Numbered from the stretch's first letter, positions 36,514-46,265 are shown. The stretch: 49,004 nt of DNA from Paracoccaceae bacterium (GCA_030950185.1 JAUZRU010000109.1:1-49004); one strand, 5' to 3'. The notes: a model not told the origin generated them from the letters alone. Numbers and translations are program-made.

Positions 36514-37563
36514 TCATACCCAGCCGGCCAGATTCGCACCCACAATTTCGGCCATCATGTCGATATGCGGGTCATCCGCGTTGAGGCAGGGGATGTAGGT
36601 GAACTCTTCGCCGCCGGCCTGCAGAAAGGCATCCTTTATCTCGACGCGGATTTCTTCCAGCGTTTCCAGACAGTCTGTCGAAAAAGCCGGTGCAAGCATG
36701 GCGATGCGTTTTTTCCCGGCCCTGGCCAGGCGCTGTACCTCTTCCACGGTGTAGGGCTGCAACCATTCCTCGCGCCCAAAGCGCGACTGGAATGTGGAAA
36801 TCAGCCGGTCTTCGGGCCAGCCAAGCCGCTCGCGCAGCAGGCGCGTGGTCTTGATGCACTGGCAGTAATAGGGATCGCCTTCGAGAAGATAACGCTTGGG
36901 CACCCCGTGATACGAGGCCACCACGACATCGGGCGTGTTTTCCAGATCTGCCAGCGTTTGCGTGATCTTGTCGGCAATCGCGCCGATATATGAAGGGTGG
37001 TCGAAATAAGCCGGCACCGTGCGCGCGGCCGGCTGCCATTTTTCCTGCATCAACGCACGAAAGAACTGGTCATTGGCAGTGGCTGATGCCGCGCCGGAAT
37101 ATTGCGGATAAAGGGGAAAGAACAGAATTCTGCGGCAGCCCTGTTCAACCAGGCGCCGAACCCGCGACCCTGTTGAAGGGTTCCCGTAACGCATGCAGAA
37201 ATCGACAACAACCTTGTCACCATATGTCTGGTGCAGCTTTTCGGCCAGCTTTTCCGCCTGTTCGCGCGTTGTGGTCAGCAAGGGGCTTTCGTCGCGTTCC
37301 TTGTTCCAGATGCTGTCATAGATCTTGCCAGAGGAAAAAGGCCGCTTGGTCAGAATGATCAGTTGCAGCAATGGCTGCCATTTCCAGGACGGATAATCGA
37401 TCACCCGCTTGTCGGAAAGGAATTCGTTCAGATAGCGCCGCATCGACCAGTAATCGGTAGCATCCGGTGTGCCGAGATTCGAGATCAGCACCCCGATCTT
37501 TTCGTCGGCAACAGGCGGGTGATCCTTGGGGGCGTGGGGCGGGATATGGCGGGTCTGCGTCAT
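36514..37563 (-). CDS. hemH: Ferrochelatase
   Basis: Inserts ferrous iron into protoporphyrin IX, the last step of heme synthesis. The 349-residue enzyme has GVLISNLGTPD at the start, MRYGNPS, FPLYPQYSGA, the catalytic His219 in ASYHGVPKRY and Glu300 in FSTDCLETLEEI. CQCIKTTRLL is typical of the proteobacterial group. The ATG at 37561-37563 is chosen; the upstream open frame runs through the methyltransferase gene and has no family similarity. Start and upstream stop overlap by ATGA. Confidence 0.97.
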   Translation of the reverse strand: MTQTRHIPPHAPKDHPPVADEKIGVLISNLGTPDATDYWSMRRYLNEFLSDKRVIDYPSWKWQPLLQLIILTKRPFSSGKIYDSIWNKERDESPLLTTTREQAEKLAEKLHQTYGDKVVVDFCMRYGNPSTGSRVRRLVEQGCRRILFFPLYPQYSGAASATANDQFFRALMQEKWQPAARTVPAYFDHPSYIGAIADKITQTLADLENTPDVVVASYHGVPKRYLLEGDPYYCQCIKTTRLLRERLGWPEDRLISTFQSRFGREEWLQPYTVEEVQRLARAGKKRIAMLAPAFSTDCLETLEEIRVEIKDAFLQAGGEEFTYIPCLNADDPHIDMMAEIVGANLAGWV

Positions 37564-38420
37564 GTCTTGTCGTTCCCTTCGGTGCTGGCAAGGCGGGCGG
37601 CATCGCTTGCGGAAAATTCGATCGTTCCCAACGCATCGGCCAATCTGGCCTGCGCCGAGCCGGGGCGCAGGGGCTTGGGTTGGGATTCGTCGGGTGCCCA
37701 TCCGGTCAGCCAGATCATCTCGAATGTAGCGGTCAGGCGGTTCTGGTCGGCAGGAAAGTGCTGATGATAGATCTCGGCCGCGCGGGCAAACAGTTTCCGG
37801 CGGGTGAAATTGCGCGGCCGGTCTCGCAATGCGTTGGTTTCGCCCATCAACCGCAGATCCCTTAGCAGGTCGGGCAGGCTGGCATATGTCACCGGAAGAA
37901 CCACATTGTCTGCCACCGGCAAGGCAAAACCCGCCCGCATCAGAAGCGAACCCATGTCGCGCAGTTCGGCCATCGGGGCGACGCGGGGGGAAAGGCCGCC
38001 GCTGAGGCTGCTTTCGGCCTCGGCCAATGCGCTGCGCAGCTCGTTCAGGGTTTGGCCGCCGAACATGACGCCCAGAAACAGGCCATCGGGCTTCAGCGCC
38101 AGCCGGCACTGTATCATCTGGCCGACCGGATCATTCGCCCAATGCATGGAAAGCGCATGAATCACGAGGTCGTAGTCCTTACGCTGAAAGTCTAGTGTTT
38201 CCGATTCTGAAACAAAATCAGCGTCGGGAAAATACTGTTTCCAATAATCCGGGAATGCCGTAACGATCGCCTTTGCGCTAAACGTCCTTTTAATCTCGGC
38301 CAGTCTATCGAGGGCTTCACGGGCCGCGATTTCGTGCAGGAAAAGGGCAGATTCGCCTGACTGCCGGGCGCGTCCGCGAATGCGGGCAAGCGCGTTCATG
38401 TCAAAGAGATCGTTGGCCAT
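37560..38420 (-). CDS. NDUFAF5/BioC-like methyltransferase-fold protein lacking SAM motif I
   Basis: A 286-residue protein resembling alphaproteobacterial homologues of mitochondrial NDUFAF5, a complex I assembly factor: ALFLHEIAAREALDRL, YDLVIHALSMHWANDPVGQM, LKPDGLFLGVMFGGQTLNEL and RDMGSLLMRAGFALPVAD. The expected glycine-rich SAM loop (LDLGxGxG) is absent; the corresponding segment reads SAKAIVTAFPDYW. It may therefore have lost methyl transfer or bind its cofactor differently. The ATG at 38418-38420 is used; comF starts divergently only 43 bases away. It overlaps hemH by ATGA. Confidence 0.8.
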   Translation of the reverse strand: MANDLFDMNALARIRGRARQSGESALFLHEIAAREALDRLAEIKRTFSAKAIVTAFPDYWKQYFPDADFVSESETLDFQRKDYDLVIHALSMHWANDPVGQMIQCRLALKPDGLFLGVMFGGQTLNELRSALAEAESSLSGGLSPRVAPMAELRDMGSLLMRAGFALPVADNVVLPVTYASLPDLLRDLRLMGETNALRDRPRNFTRRKLFARAAEIYHQHFPADQNRLTATFEMIWLTGWAPDESQPKPLRPGSAQARLADALGTIEFSASDAARLASTEGNDKT

Positions 38421-38463
38421 TGTTTTCTTCCCTTGGCAGAGCCTTGCACATACGGAGAAGTCG

Positions 38464-39186
38464 GTGTTTTTGCAATCCGCCATCAGGTCGCTTTATCCGC
38501 CCCGCTGTCTGGCCTGCGGTGCCGAGATCCTGGGTGACCATGCGCTATGCGGTGGTTGCTGGCGCGAATTGCCTTTCATTTCCGGCCTGATTTGCGACGG
38601 TTGCGGGGTTCCGTTACCAGGGTGCAATTCAGGGCAGGTCGAGCTGTGCGATACCTGCCTTGCACATTCGTTTCCCTGGGTGCGCGCGCGGGCGCCGCTG
38701 CTGTATGATGGTACTGCGCGCAAGCTGGTGTTGGCGCTGAAGCATGGCGATCGGCTTGACCTCGTGGTGCCAATGGCCCGATGGATGGCGCGTGCGCTGG
38801 GCGAAATCGCGCCGCAGGAATCGGTTGTTCTGCCGGTACCGCTGCATCGACTGCGGCTGTTTCGCAGACGTTATAACCAGGCCGCACTGTTGGGTCGCGC
38901 CATATCGCGGATGCGGGCGATGCCGTTCTGGCCCGATGCGCTGATCCGCCACAGACCCACCCGGCAACAGGATGGCATGGGCCGCGATGAGAGGTTTTCC
39001 AACCAGGCGGGCGCTTTCTCGGTCCATCCGTGGCACCGGCATGCCATAAAGGAAAGGCCGGTATTGCTGGTCGATGACGTCATGACATCGGGCGCCACTC
39101 TTTCGGCCTGCACAGAGGCGTGTATTCGTGCCGGTGCCGCCCAAGTGAACTGTGTGGTACTGGCACGCGTTGCAAGGAATACCTAA
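38464..39186 (+). CDS. comF: ComF-family phosphoribosyltransferase-like protein
   Basis: Competence-linked protein used in natural transformation, probably for handling single-stranded DNA. The 240-residue protein has paired zinc cysteines CLACG and CGGC (residues 15-32), then CDGCG and CDTC (44-65), and a C-terminal phosphoribosyltransferase domain with VVLPVPLHRLRLFRRRYNQA and the PRPP loop LLVDDVMTSGATLSAC. The GTG at 38464 has GGAG 6 bases upstream; the longer frame to 38380 would overlap the divergent gene. Confidence 0.9.
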   Translation: MFLQSAIRSLYPPRCLACGAEILGDHALCGGCWRELPFISGLICDGCGVPLPGCNSGQVELCDTCLAHSFPWVRARAPLLYDGTARKLVLALKHGDRLDLVVPMARWMARALGEIAPQESVVLPVPLHRLRLFRRRYNQAALLGRAISRMRAMPFWPDALIRHRPTRQQDGMGRDERFSNQAGAFSVHPWHRHAIKERPVLLVDDVMTSGATLSACTEACIRAGAAQVNCVVLARVARNT

Positions 39187-39224
39187 ATCCGCTAAGTCCC
39201 CGATAACGGATCAAAGGTTGAACC

Positions 39225-39482
39225 ATGAAACAAGTCGAAATCTACACAACGCGTTTTTGCGGTTACTGCATGGCCGCCAAGCGGCTGTTGAAGGAAAAGA
39301 ATGTGCCCTATACCGAAATCGACGTCGGCGCCCAGCCCGAGCGTCGGGCCGAAATGGTTCAGCGCGCAAATGGCGGTCGTACCGTACCGCAGATCTTTAT
39401 CGGGGGGCGCCATATTGGTGGCTGCGACGAGCTGTATGAACTTGAACGTTCAGGCAAGCTGAACGGCCTGCTGGCGGCGTAA
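39225..39482 (+). CDS. grxC: Glutaredoxin 3 (GrxC type)
   Basis: An 85-residue dithiol glutaredoxin with the active site CGYC (Cys12, Cys15) instead of the more usual CPYC, TVPQIFIGG with the conserved cis-proline, and GGCDELYELE for glutathione binding. It reduces protein disulfides with glutathione. It lies 38 bases after comF and 4 bases before the nitrilase gene, so probably one transcript. Confidence 0.95.
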   Translation: MKQVEIYTTRFCGYCMAAKRLLKEKNVPYTEIDVGAQPERRAEMVQRANGGRTVPQIFIGGRHIGGCDELYELERSGKLNGLLAA

Positions 39483-39486
39483 GATC

Positions 39487-40320
39487 ATGCGTGTTGCCCT
39501 CGTTCAGCTGAATTCGGGCGACATGCCGCTTGAAAACCTGCCGGTGACCGAGGAATTCATCCGGCAGGCGGCCGAAGATGGCGCGCAGCTCATCCTGACG
39601 CCCGAGGTCACGAATTGCGTCTCCACCAGCCGTGAACACCAACAAAAGGTGCTGCACCACGAGAAGGACGACCCGACCCTTGCGCGTCTGCGCAAAGTCG
39701 CTGCCGAGCTGGATATCTGGTTGCTGATCGGCTCGCTCGCGCTGAAAACCGACGACCCGGACGGGCGGTTTGCGAACCGGTCGTTTCTGATTGCACCCGA
39801 TGGCAAGATCTTTGCGCGCTATGACAAGATTCACATGTTCGACGTCGATATTTCGGCGTCCGAAACCTGGCGCGAATCCGACGCCTTCCGCCCCGGCGAC
39901 CGGCTGGTTCTGGCGCGCACGCCCCTTGCCGCGATCGGCATGACCATCTGCTATGACCTGCGCTTTCCTCAACTGCACCGGGCACTGGCGAAGGAAGGCG
40001 CCCAGATCATTGCACAGCCTGCGGCGTTTTCGCCGGTCACGGGGGCCGCACATTGGCATATTCTGTTGCAGGCGCGTGCGATCGAGACCGGATGTTTCAT
40101 CCTGGCCCCGGCGCAGTGTGGGGACCACGCGATAACCGAGGGGCGGCCAAGGCAGACCTATGGCCATTCTCTGGCGGTTGCGCCCTGGGGCGAAATCATC
40201 GCCGATGGCGGGACGGATCCGGGGGTGATCGTGCTGGATATCGACCTTGACGAAGTCGAGGGCGCGCGCTCCCGCGTTCCCTCGCTGACCCATGACCGCC
40301 CGTTCGAGAGGCCATCGTGA
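39487..40320 (+). CDS. Nitrilase-superfamily amidohydrolase (Nit1/Nit2-like)
   Basis: A 277-residue C-N hydrolase with the complete triad Glu40 (LTPEVTN), Lys114 (RYDKIHMFDVD) and Cys155 (TICYDLRFP). The sequence is closest in pattern to Nit1-type enzymes that hydrolyse deaminated glutathione, or omega-amidases. That fits the neighbouring glutaredoxin, but the substrate is inferred. The stop overlaps the MarR start (GTGA). Confidence 0.92.
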   Translation: MRVALVQLNSGDMPLENLPVTEEFIRQAAEDGAQLILTPEVTNCVSTSREHQQKVLHHEKDDPTLARLRKVAAELDIWLLIGSLALKTDDPDGRFANRSFLIAPDGKIFARYDKIHMFDVDISASETWRESDAFRPGDRLVLARTPLAAIGMTICYDLRFPQLHRALAKEGAQIIAQPAAFSPVTGAAHWHILLQARAIETGCFILAPAQCGDHAITEGRPRQTYGHSLAVAPWGEIIADGGTDPGVIVLDIDLDEVEGARSRVPSLTHDRPFERPS

Positions 40321-40760
40321 CCGTCAGCAACGACCCTCTTGCCATCGCCCTGTTCAGCGAAATCGCCATGGCCGACCAGCTGGCCCGCGCCAAGCTGACC
40401 CGCGTTCTGCCCAAGGGGATGGAGGTTTCGCATTTCTCGGTTCTCAACCATCTGGCCCATGTGGGGGACGAACGCACGCCGGCGCAGCTGGCGCGACTTT
40501 TTCATGTGACCAAGGGCGCGATGACCAATACCCTGGGCAAGCTGGAAGCCGCGGGTTACGTCCACATTCGCCCCGACTGGGATGATGCACGTCGCAAATT
40601 CGTGGCCATCAGCCCGGCAGGCGAGGCCGCCAGGGCCGAGGCCGTTCGCGCCATCGCGCCGGTTTTCGACGATGTGGTGCAGGCGCTGGGCGCCGACAAG
40701 ATCAGGGCCGCGCTGCCTTTCCTGCGCAAGTTGAGGGCGCTTCTGGAAGAAGAAAGTTGA
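40317..40760 (+). CDS. MarR-family transcriptional regulator
   Basis: A 147-residue winged-helix regulator: RTPAQLARLFHVTKGAMTNTLGKLEAAGYV forms the helix-turn-helix, followed by the wing DWDDARRKFVAISPAG. The GTG start at 40317 overlaps the nitrilase stop, so it is translationally coupled to grxC and nitrilase and may regulate thiol or stress genes. Convergent with ubiG, 6 bases apart. Confidence 0.88.
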   Translation: MTVSNDPLAIALFSEIAMADQLARAKLTRVLPKGMEVSHFSVLNHLAHVGDERTPAQLARLFHVTKGAMTNTLGKLEAAGYVHIRPDWDDARRKFVAISPAGEAARAEAVRAIAPVFDDVVQALGADKIRAALPFLRKLRALLEEES

Positions 40761-40766
40761 GCCGCC

Positions 40767-41513
40767 TCAACCCTTTGGCCGGATGCAGGCCGTGACATAG
40801 TTCACGCTGAGATCGCGGTCGGATACCGACCATTCCCATGTCAGCGGGTTGAACACGAAACCCTTGCGGTCAACTGGCGTCAGGCCGGCCCCGCGGATCA
40901 GGTCATACAGCTCGTCCGGGGTGATGAATTTCTTCCAGTCATGGGTGCCCTTTGGCAACCATCGCATGATCTGCTCGGCCCCGATGATGGCGACCATGAA
41001 TGACTTGGGATTGCGGTTGATGGTCGATGTGATCATCAGGCCACCGGGTTTCAGCAGGTCGTGACAGGCCCGCATATAGGCGGCCGGGTCGGAAACATGC
41101 TCGATCACCTCCATGTTCAGGACCACATCGAACTGTTCGCCTTCTGCGGCAAGGGCTTCGGCCGTGGTGTTGCGATAGTCGATATCAAGGCCGGATTTCG
41201 CCGCATGGATGCGGGCGACCTCGATATTGGTGGGGGCGGCATCGGCACCTACAACCGTTGCGCCCAGTCGTGCCATCGGTTCCGACAACAGCCCGCCGCC
41301 ACAGCCAATATCCAGCAGGCGCAAACCCTTGAATGGCGCGCGTTCGGTCAGGTCGCGATTGTATTCGGCGGCGATCTGTTCGGTGATGTAATCCAGACGG
41401 CACGGGTTCATCATGTGCAGCGGCTTGAACTTGCCGGTCGCATCCCACCATTCAGCCGCCATCGCCTCGAACTTGGCAACCTCGTCCTGATCTACGGTGT
41501 TGGTGGATTGCAT
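40767..41513 (-). CDS. ubiG: UbiG, ubiquinone O-methyltransferase
   Basis: Carries out both O-methylations of the ubiquinone ring. The 248-residue enzyme has [31 protein letters not shown] motif [10 protein letters not shown] (66-74), [26 protein letters not shown] and [14 protein letters not shown], all diagnostic of UbiG. The ATG at 41511-41513 follows GAGGAGAG. Divergent from the iminopeptidase gene. Confidence 0.97.
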   Translation of the reverse strand: MQSTNTVDQDEVAKFEAMAAEWWDATGKFKPLHMMNPCRLDYITEQIAAEYNRDLTERAPFKGLRLLDIGCGGGLLSEPMARLGATVVGADAAPTNIEVARIHAAKSGLDIDYRNTTAEALAAEGEQFDVVLNMEVIEHVSDPAAYMRACHDLLKPGGLMITSTINRNPKSFMVAIIGAEQIMRWLPKGTHDWKKFITPDELYDLIRGAGLTPVDRKGFVFNPLTWEWSVSDRDLSVNYVTACIRPKG

Positions 41514-41570
41514 TGCACTCTCCTCGCCAAACTGCCAAACTTGCCCCGTGAACGGGGATGACAGGGTTTC

Positions 41571-41576
41571 TATAAT
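41571..41576 (+). promoter_or_regulatory. Consensus -10 box directly before the iminopeptidase start
   Basis: A perfect TATAAT ends 6 bases before the ATG at 41583, so transcription would begin at or next to the A of ATG, predicting a leaderless mRNA. The -35 is poor (GTGAAC near 41548). No ribosome site lies between. Confidence 0.5.
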
Positions 41577-41582
41577 ACAGAG

Positions 41583-42557
41583 ATGGACAAGTCCGCGAGC
41601 CAAAAGAGCGCATATGACGTGCTATATCCCCTGATCGGCCCTTTCGATTCACGGGTTATGGCCGTCAGCGGCGGGCACCGCATATATGTCGAGCAATGTG
41701 GAAACCCGCGCGGCACGCCTGTTCTTGTGGTCCACGGCGGCCCTGGCGGCGGGTGCAGTCCCACCATGCGGCGGTTTTTCGACCCCGAACATTACCGCAT
41801 CATCCTGTTCGATCAGCGTGGCTGCGGACGTTCGCGCCCTCATGCCAGTGTGGAAAACAACACCACCTGGGATCTGGTCGCCGACATGGAACAGATCCGC
41901 AAGACCCTTGGTATCGACCGCTGGATGTTGTTTGGCGGTTCCTGGGGGGCGGCCCTGTCCCTGATCTATGCGCAGGCCCATCCCGAGCGGGTCAGGGCGC
42001 TGATCCTGCGGGGCGTGTTCCTGATGACCGAGGCCGAGCTTGACTGGTTTTATGGCGGAGGTGCCGCGCGATTCTGGCCCGAGCGATGGCAAAGATTTGT
42101 CGAGCCAATTCCCCTTGCCGAACGTGATAACATGATCCTGGCCTATCACAAAAGGCTGTTTGGCGACGACATGGAAGAACAGGTCAGATGCGCAAGGGCC
42201 TGGGCGAGCTGGGAAAACGCGCTGGCGGTACTCGATCCCTCGGGCAGCGGTTCGGATCATCAGCCTCCCGCTGATTATGCCCGCGCCTTTGCCCGGCTGG
42301 AAAACCACTATTTTCTGAATCACGGCTTTCTGGCCCCGGGACAGGGCATCGTGGAAAATGCTTGCAAGCTTGCCGGAATCGAAGGCCATATCGTTCAAGG
42401 GCGCTATGACATGATTTGCCCCCCAGCCGGCGCGCACGAGCTGGTCGCCAACTGGCCCACTGCGCAGCTGCAGATGATTCCAGCCGCCGGTCACGCCCTG
42501 TCAGAGCCGACAATTGCGGCTGCTCTGGTATCAGTCATGGATGCGTTGCGCGGTTAG
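41583..42557 (+). CDS. pip: Proline iminopeptidase (S33 family)
   Basis: Releases N-terminal proline from peptides. The 324-residue alpha/beta-hydrolase has [10 protein letters not shown], the oxyanion motif HGGPGGG (51-57), [10 protein letters not shown], the nucleophile elbow GGSWG with Ser120, the Asp in [11 protein letters not shown] and the His in AAGHAL. The ATG is placed by family alignment ([10 protein letters not shown] precedes the core) and lies 7 bases after a TATAAT box, suggesting a leaderless transcript. Confidence 0.95.
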   Translation: MDKSASQKSAYDVLYPLIGPFDSRVMAVSGGHRIYVEQCGNPRGTPVLVVHGGPGGGCSPTMRRFFDPEHYRIILFDQRGCGRSRPHASVENNTTWDLVADMEQIRKTLGIDRWMLFGGSWGAALSLIYAQAHPERVRALILRGVFLMTEAELDWFYGGGAARFWPERWQRFVEPIPLAERDNMILAYHKRLFGDDMEEQVRCARAWASWENALAVLDPSGSGSDHQPPADYARAFARLENHYFLNHGFLAPGQGIVENACKLAGIEGHIVQGRYDMICPPAGAHELVANWPTAQLQMIPAAGHALSEPTIAAALVSVMDALRG

Positions 42558-42594
42558 GGCCTGTGGACAAACCCCGGACCGCCCCGACCAGGCC

Positions 42595-43863
42595 TCAGTA
42601 CCCCCGAAGGCGTTGCAAGAGTTCGGTCGTTGCATAGCCATCGGGCGTCAGGCCGACCGAGGCCTGATAAGCCCGTATCGCGGCAATCGTGTTTGGCCCG
42701 ACGATTCCATCGATCTTTTCCATGGCAAAACCCTTGCGCCGCAACAGCCTTTGCATCTGCTTCTTCTGCTTGAAGGATAGCGCCTTTTCGCCCCGCGGCC
42801 ACTTTGCCTGAATGGGTTTGCCGCCCATGATCCTGTCACCCAGATGCCCCACGGCGATGACATAGGCATCGGCCGGGTTATAGGTTTCGATGACGTGGAA
42901 ATTTTCAAAGATGATGAATGCAGCGCCTTTTGATCCGGCCGGCAACAGAATCGATGCCTTGCCATAATCGGGCAACCTCTTGCCGTCGATCGTGACAATC
43001 CCCAGCTTGCGCCATTCGGAAACCTTCTTGTGAACGCGCGCGCCTGCCAGGGAAAAATCGAACTTGCGCGGCAGCTTGACCTCAAGCCCCCAGGGCTGGC
43101 CCTTTGTCCACCCATGGCGCGCCAGATAATTCGCGGTCGATGCCAGCGCATCGGTGGGGTCGTCGCCCCAGATGTCACGCTTGCCGTCGCCGCGGAAATC
43201 CTGCGCATAGGCCAGATAGCTGGTAGGCATGAATTGCGTATGTCCCATCGCGCCGGCCCATGATCCGGTCATCTTGTCGGGGGTGACGTCACCGGACTGC
43301 AGGATCTTGAGCGCCGCAATCAACTGCTGTTCGAAAAACTTTCGTCTCCGGCCTTCATAGGCCAGCGTCGCCAGGCCTTCGATGACGGGGATGTTTCCCA
43401 TATGCTGACCATAGGCGCTTTCCAGCCCCCAGATCGCCAGCACCACCTTGGCATCAACGCCGTATTTGCGTTCGATCCGTTTCAGGATGCCACGATAGCG
43501 TGCATAGGCCTGCTTGCCGTTGCGTATCCGCGTGTCGGATGTCGCTGTGTCAAGGTATTCCCAGATTTGCTTGGTGAATTCGGACTGGTTGCGATCCTTT
43601 TCGATGACATATGTGTTGAATCTTACATTTCTGAAGGCGCGATCATACACCTTGCCGGAAATGCCATTGGCCACAGCCTTGGCGCGAAATGCCTTGATCC
43701 AGAACCTGAACCGGGCATTCGCTGCCGCAACCTTGATCGTTCCCGCGGGAACAGGGCGCGCGGCGGGTCGCATGTCCGATATCTGATTGGCGGCTTGTGC
43801 AAATCCCGACAGCAGGAAGGTCACATATACCGCCAGCGCAAGTTTCGCCGAAAATGGGTTCAT
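42595..43863 (-). CDS. Lytic murein transglycosylase (MltB type) with peptidoglycan-binding domain
   Basis: A 422-residue secreted enzyme that cleaves glycan strands with 1,6-anhydro ends. Signal peptide to about residue 24; SLT2/MltB domain with catalytic Glu148 in WGLESAYGQHMGN, SWAGAMGHTQFMPTSY and NYLARHGW; C-terminal PGBD1 domain (MQRLLRRKGFAMEKIDGIVG, then AIRAYQASVGLTPDG). The protein lacks a lipobox, so it is probably soluble. The ATG at 43861-43863 is chosen. Convergent with pip. Confidence 0.94.
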   Translation of the reverse strand: MNPFSAKLALAVYVTFLLSGFAQAANQISDMRPAARPVPAGTIKVAAANARFRFWIKAFRAKAVANGISGKVYDRAFRNVRFNTYVIEKDRNQSEFTKQIWEYLDTATSDTRIRNGKQAYARYRGILKRIERKYGVDAKVVLAIWGLESAYGQHMGNIPVIEGLATLAYEGRRRKFFEQQLIAALKILQSGDVTPDKMTGSWAGAMGHTQFMPTSYLAYAQDFRGDGKRDIWGDDPTDALASTANYLARHGWTKGQPWGLEVKLPRKFDFSLAGARVHKKVSEWRKLGIVTIDGKRLPDYGKASILLPAGSKGAAFIIFENFHVIETYNPADAYVIAVGHLGDRIMGGKPIQAKWPRGEKALSFKQKKQMQRLLRRKGFAMEKIDGIVGPNTIAAIRAYQASVGLTPDGYATTELLQRLRGY

Positions 43864-43960
43864 CCTGAATCTTGTTCCTGCTCGTTTTTCATTTTGCGTG
43901 ATCCTAACCCGAATCCCGCAACCGAAAAAGAGCCCAATACACCCACCGGCGCAGACCCGC

Positions 43961-46219
43961 CTATCCGCCTCTGCGGCGCTTTTCCAACTTGCGCTGTTTC
44001 GCCTGCTTTTTCTTGCGTGCTGCCAGTTTGCGCGCGCCGCCACGCGACTGCCCGCCGCCTTTGGGCCGTGGCAGGGGCTTGCCGCCCACGGTCAGCAGCT
44101 CGAACATCAGCCCGCCGGTGACGGGTACCGCCTCGGCCAGACGTACCGTCACGCGCTGGCCCAGTTTCAGCACCATGCGCGAGCTTTCGCCCGTCAGCGT
44201 CTGCGCATCCGCGTCATGGCGGAAATATTCGCGCCCCAATGTCGAGATGGGAATCAACCCGTCGGCCCCGGTTTCATCAAGCCGCACGAACAGGCCGAAG
44301 CGCGCAATGCCCGATATCTTGCCTGGAAACTCGTTGCCGACACGCTCGGCCAGATAGGCGGCCAGATAGCGGTCGTTGGTGTCGCGCTCGGCCATCATCG
44401 AGCGGCGCTCGGCCTGCGAGATCAGCTCGCCGGTTTCTTCCAGGCGCTCGATGTCATCAGGCGACAGCCCGTCTTTGCCCCAGCCATGGGCAGAGACAAG
44501 CGCGCGGTGGGTGATCAGGTCGGCATAGCGCCGGATGGGCGATGTGAAATGTGCATAGCGCCGCAGGTTCAGTCCGAAATGGCCGAAATTCTGCGGGGCG
44601 TAATAGGCCTGCGTCATCGAGCGCAACACCGAGATGTTGATGATCTCGGCATTCGCCGTGTTGGCGGCGGCATCCAGCAGCTTGTTCAGATGCTGCGTCT
44701 GCAGCACCTGCCCCTTGGGCAGAACCAGCCCCGCCGCCTGCGCAACCTCTTGCAGGCTGTCCAGCTTTTCCGGGCTGGGTTCCTCGTGCACGCGATACAG
44801 GAACGGGATGCGCTTTTTCTCAAGGGTTTCGGCGGCGGCCACATTGGCCATGATCATGAATTCCTCGACCAGACGATGCGCATCAAGCCGTTCACGGAAA
44901 TCGACGGAAACGACCTTGCCCTCGGGCGACAGTTCGATCTTGCGTTCGGGCAGATCCAGATGCAGCGGCTGTCGGCGTTCGCGCGCCTTTGCCGCAGCGC
45001 GATAGGCCTCGAACAGGGGGCGGATCACGGATTCGAGCAACGGCGCGGTCTTTTCATCCGGTGTGCCGTCCTCGGCGGCCTGCGCCTGGTGATAGGTCAG
45101 CGATGCGGCCGAGCGCATCATGGCGCGTTCGAACCGGTGGTGGATGCGGTTGCCGGCAGAATCCAGAACCATGCGCACGGCAATGCAGGGGCGCAAATCC
45201 CCCTCGTGCAGCGAACACAGATCGCCCGACAGGCGGTCGGGCAGCATCGGCACCACGCGGTCGGGAAAATAGGTCGAGTTGCCCCGCTTGCGCGCCTCGC
45301 GGTCCAGGCGCGAGCCGGGCGTCACATAATGCGCAACATCGGCAATGGCGACCCAGACGACAAAGCCACCCTCGTTTTTCGGGTCATCATCGGGGGCGGC
45401 ATGGATCGCATCATCATGGTCGCGCGCATCCGCCGGGTCGATGGTGATCAACGGCAGGTCGGTCAGATCCTTGCGGCCCTCTTTCGTGGCGGGCTTGGCC
45501 AGCTCGGCCTCGGCCAGCACCTCGTCGGGAAAGGCATCGGGGATGCCGTGGGCATGAATGGCATAAAGCGACACCGCCTTTGGCGCCATCGGATCTCCCA
45601 GCACCTCGACCACACGGGCGCGCGGCAGGCCCATGCGGGTTTTCGGGCCGGTCTGTTCGGCCTCAACCAGCTCGCCATCCTTTGCGCCGCCCTCGGCGCC
45701 GTCGGGCACGATCCATTCGGTACTGGCCTTCTTGTCGATGGGCATGATTCGCCCGCCTTCCGAGGCGTTGCGGTAAAGGCCGAGGATCTTTTGCGGTCCG
45801 GTGCCGATCTTGCGGATCAAGCGCCCCTCATAGGCGTGATCCTCGTCCTTGACCGGCGAAAGCCGCGCAAGCACGCGATCGCCCTTGCCCAGCGCCGGAT
45901 CGCCTTTTTTCGCCACCATCAGAATGCGCGGCGCCTTGCCCTCGCCTTCCCAGCCGGCGGGTTCGCCGTACAGGTCGCCGTTCTTGTCGGGGCCGGTCAC
46001 GGCAAGCACTGTCACGGGCGGCAGGGTGGTCCCGTCGTGATAGGTGCGACGACGCTTTTCAAGGATGCCCTCGTCCTGCAATTCCTTGAGCAACCGCTTG
46101 AGGTCGATCCGTGCCGCCCCCTTGATGCCGAATGCGCGCGCGATGTCGCGTTTGGAGGTCTTGCCGGGGTTTTCTTTCAGCCAGGCAATCAGCGCGGCTT
46201 TGGTTGGAAGCTTGTTCAT
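43961..46219 (-). CDS. rnr: Ribonuclease R
   Basis: Processive 3'-5' exoribonuclease that degrades structured RNA. The 752-residue protein has an N-terminal winged helix (TSKRDIARAFGIKGAARIDL), cold-shock domains, the RNB catalytic domain with ITIDPADARDHDDAIH (about 258-273, the Mg-binding aspartates), HYVTPGSRLDREARKRGNST and YAHFTSPIRRYADL, and a C-terminal S1 domain followed by a basic tail (RKKKQAKQRKLEKRRRGG). It precedes the transglycosylase on the same strand by about 100 bases. Confidence 0.97.
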   Translation of the reverse strand: MNKLPTKAALIAWLKENPGKTSKRDIARAFGIKGAARIDLKRLLKELQDEGILEKRRRTYHDGTTLPPVTVLAVTGPDKNGDLYGEPAGWEGEGKAPRILMVAKKGDPALGKGDRVLARLSPVKDEDHAYEGRLIRKIGTGPQKILGLYRNASEGGRIMPIDKKASTEWIVPDGAEGGAKDGELVEAEQTGPKTRMGLPRARVVEVLGDPMAPKAVSLYAIHAHGIPDAFPDEVLAEAELAKPATKEGRKDLTDLPLITIDPADARDHDDAIHAAPDDDPKNEGGFVVWVAIADVAHYVTPGSRLDREARKRGNSTYFPDRVVPMLPDRLSGDLCSLHEGDLRPCIAVRMVLDSAGNRIHHRFERAMMRSAASLTYHQAQAAEDGTPDEKTAPLLESVIRPLFEAYRAAAKARERRQPLHLDLPERKIELSPEGKVVSVDFRERLDAHRLVEEFMIMANVAAAETLEKKRIPFLYRVHEEPSPEKLDSLQEVAQAAGLVLPKGQVLQTQHLNKLLDAAANTANAEIINISVLRSMTQAYYAPQNFGHFGLNLRRYAHFTSPIRRYADLITHRALVSAHGWGKDGLSPDDIERLEETGELISQAERRSMMAERDTNDRYLAAYLAERVGNEFPGKISGIARFGLFVRLDETGADGLIPISTLGREYFRHDADAQTLTGESSRMVLKLGQRVTVRLAEAVPVTGGLMFELLTVGGKPLPRPKGGGQSRGGARKLAARKKKQAKQRKLEKRRRGG

Positions 46220-46265
46220 ATCCGCCCCTTAGCACGCGTCTGCAAAGGCGTCATGCCGAAAAGCC

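Noticed and set aside
37564-38109. N-terminal extension of hemH
   Set aside because: The open frame overlaps the methyltransferase gene in another frame and lacks ferrochelatase similarity; the ATG at 37563 starts the family sequence.
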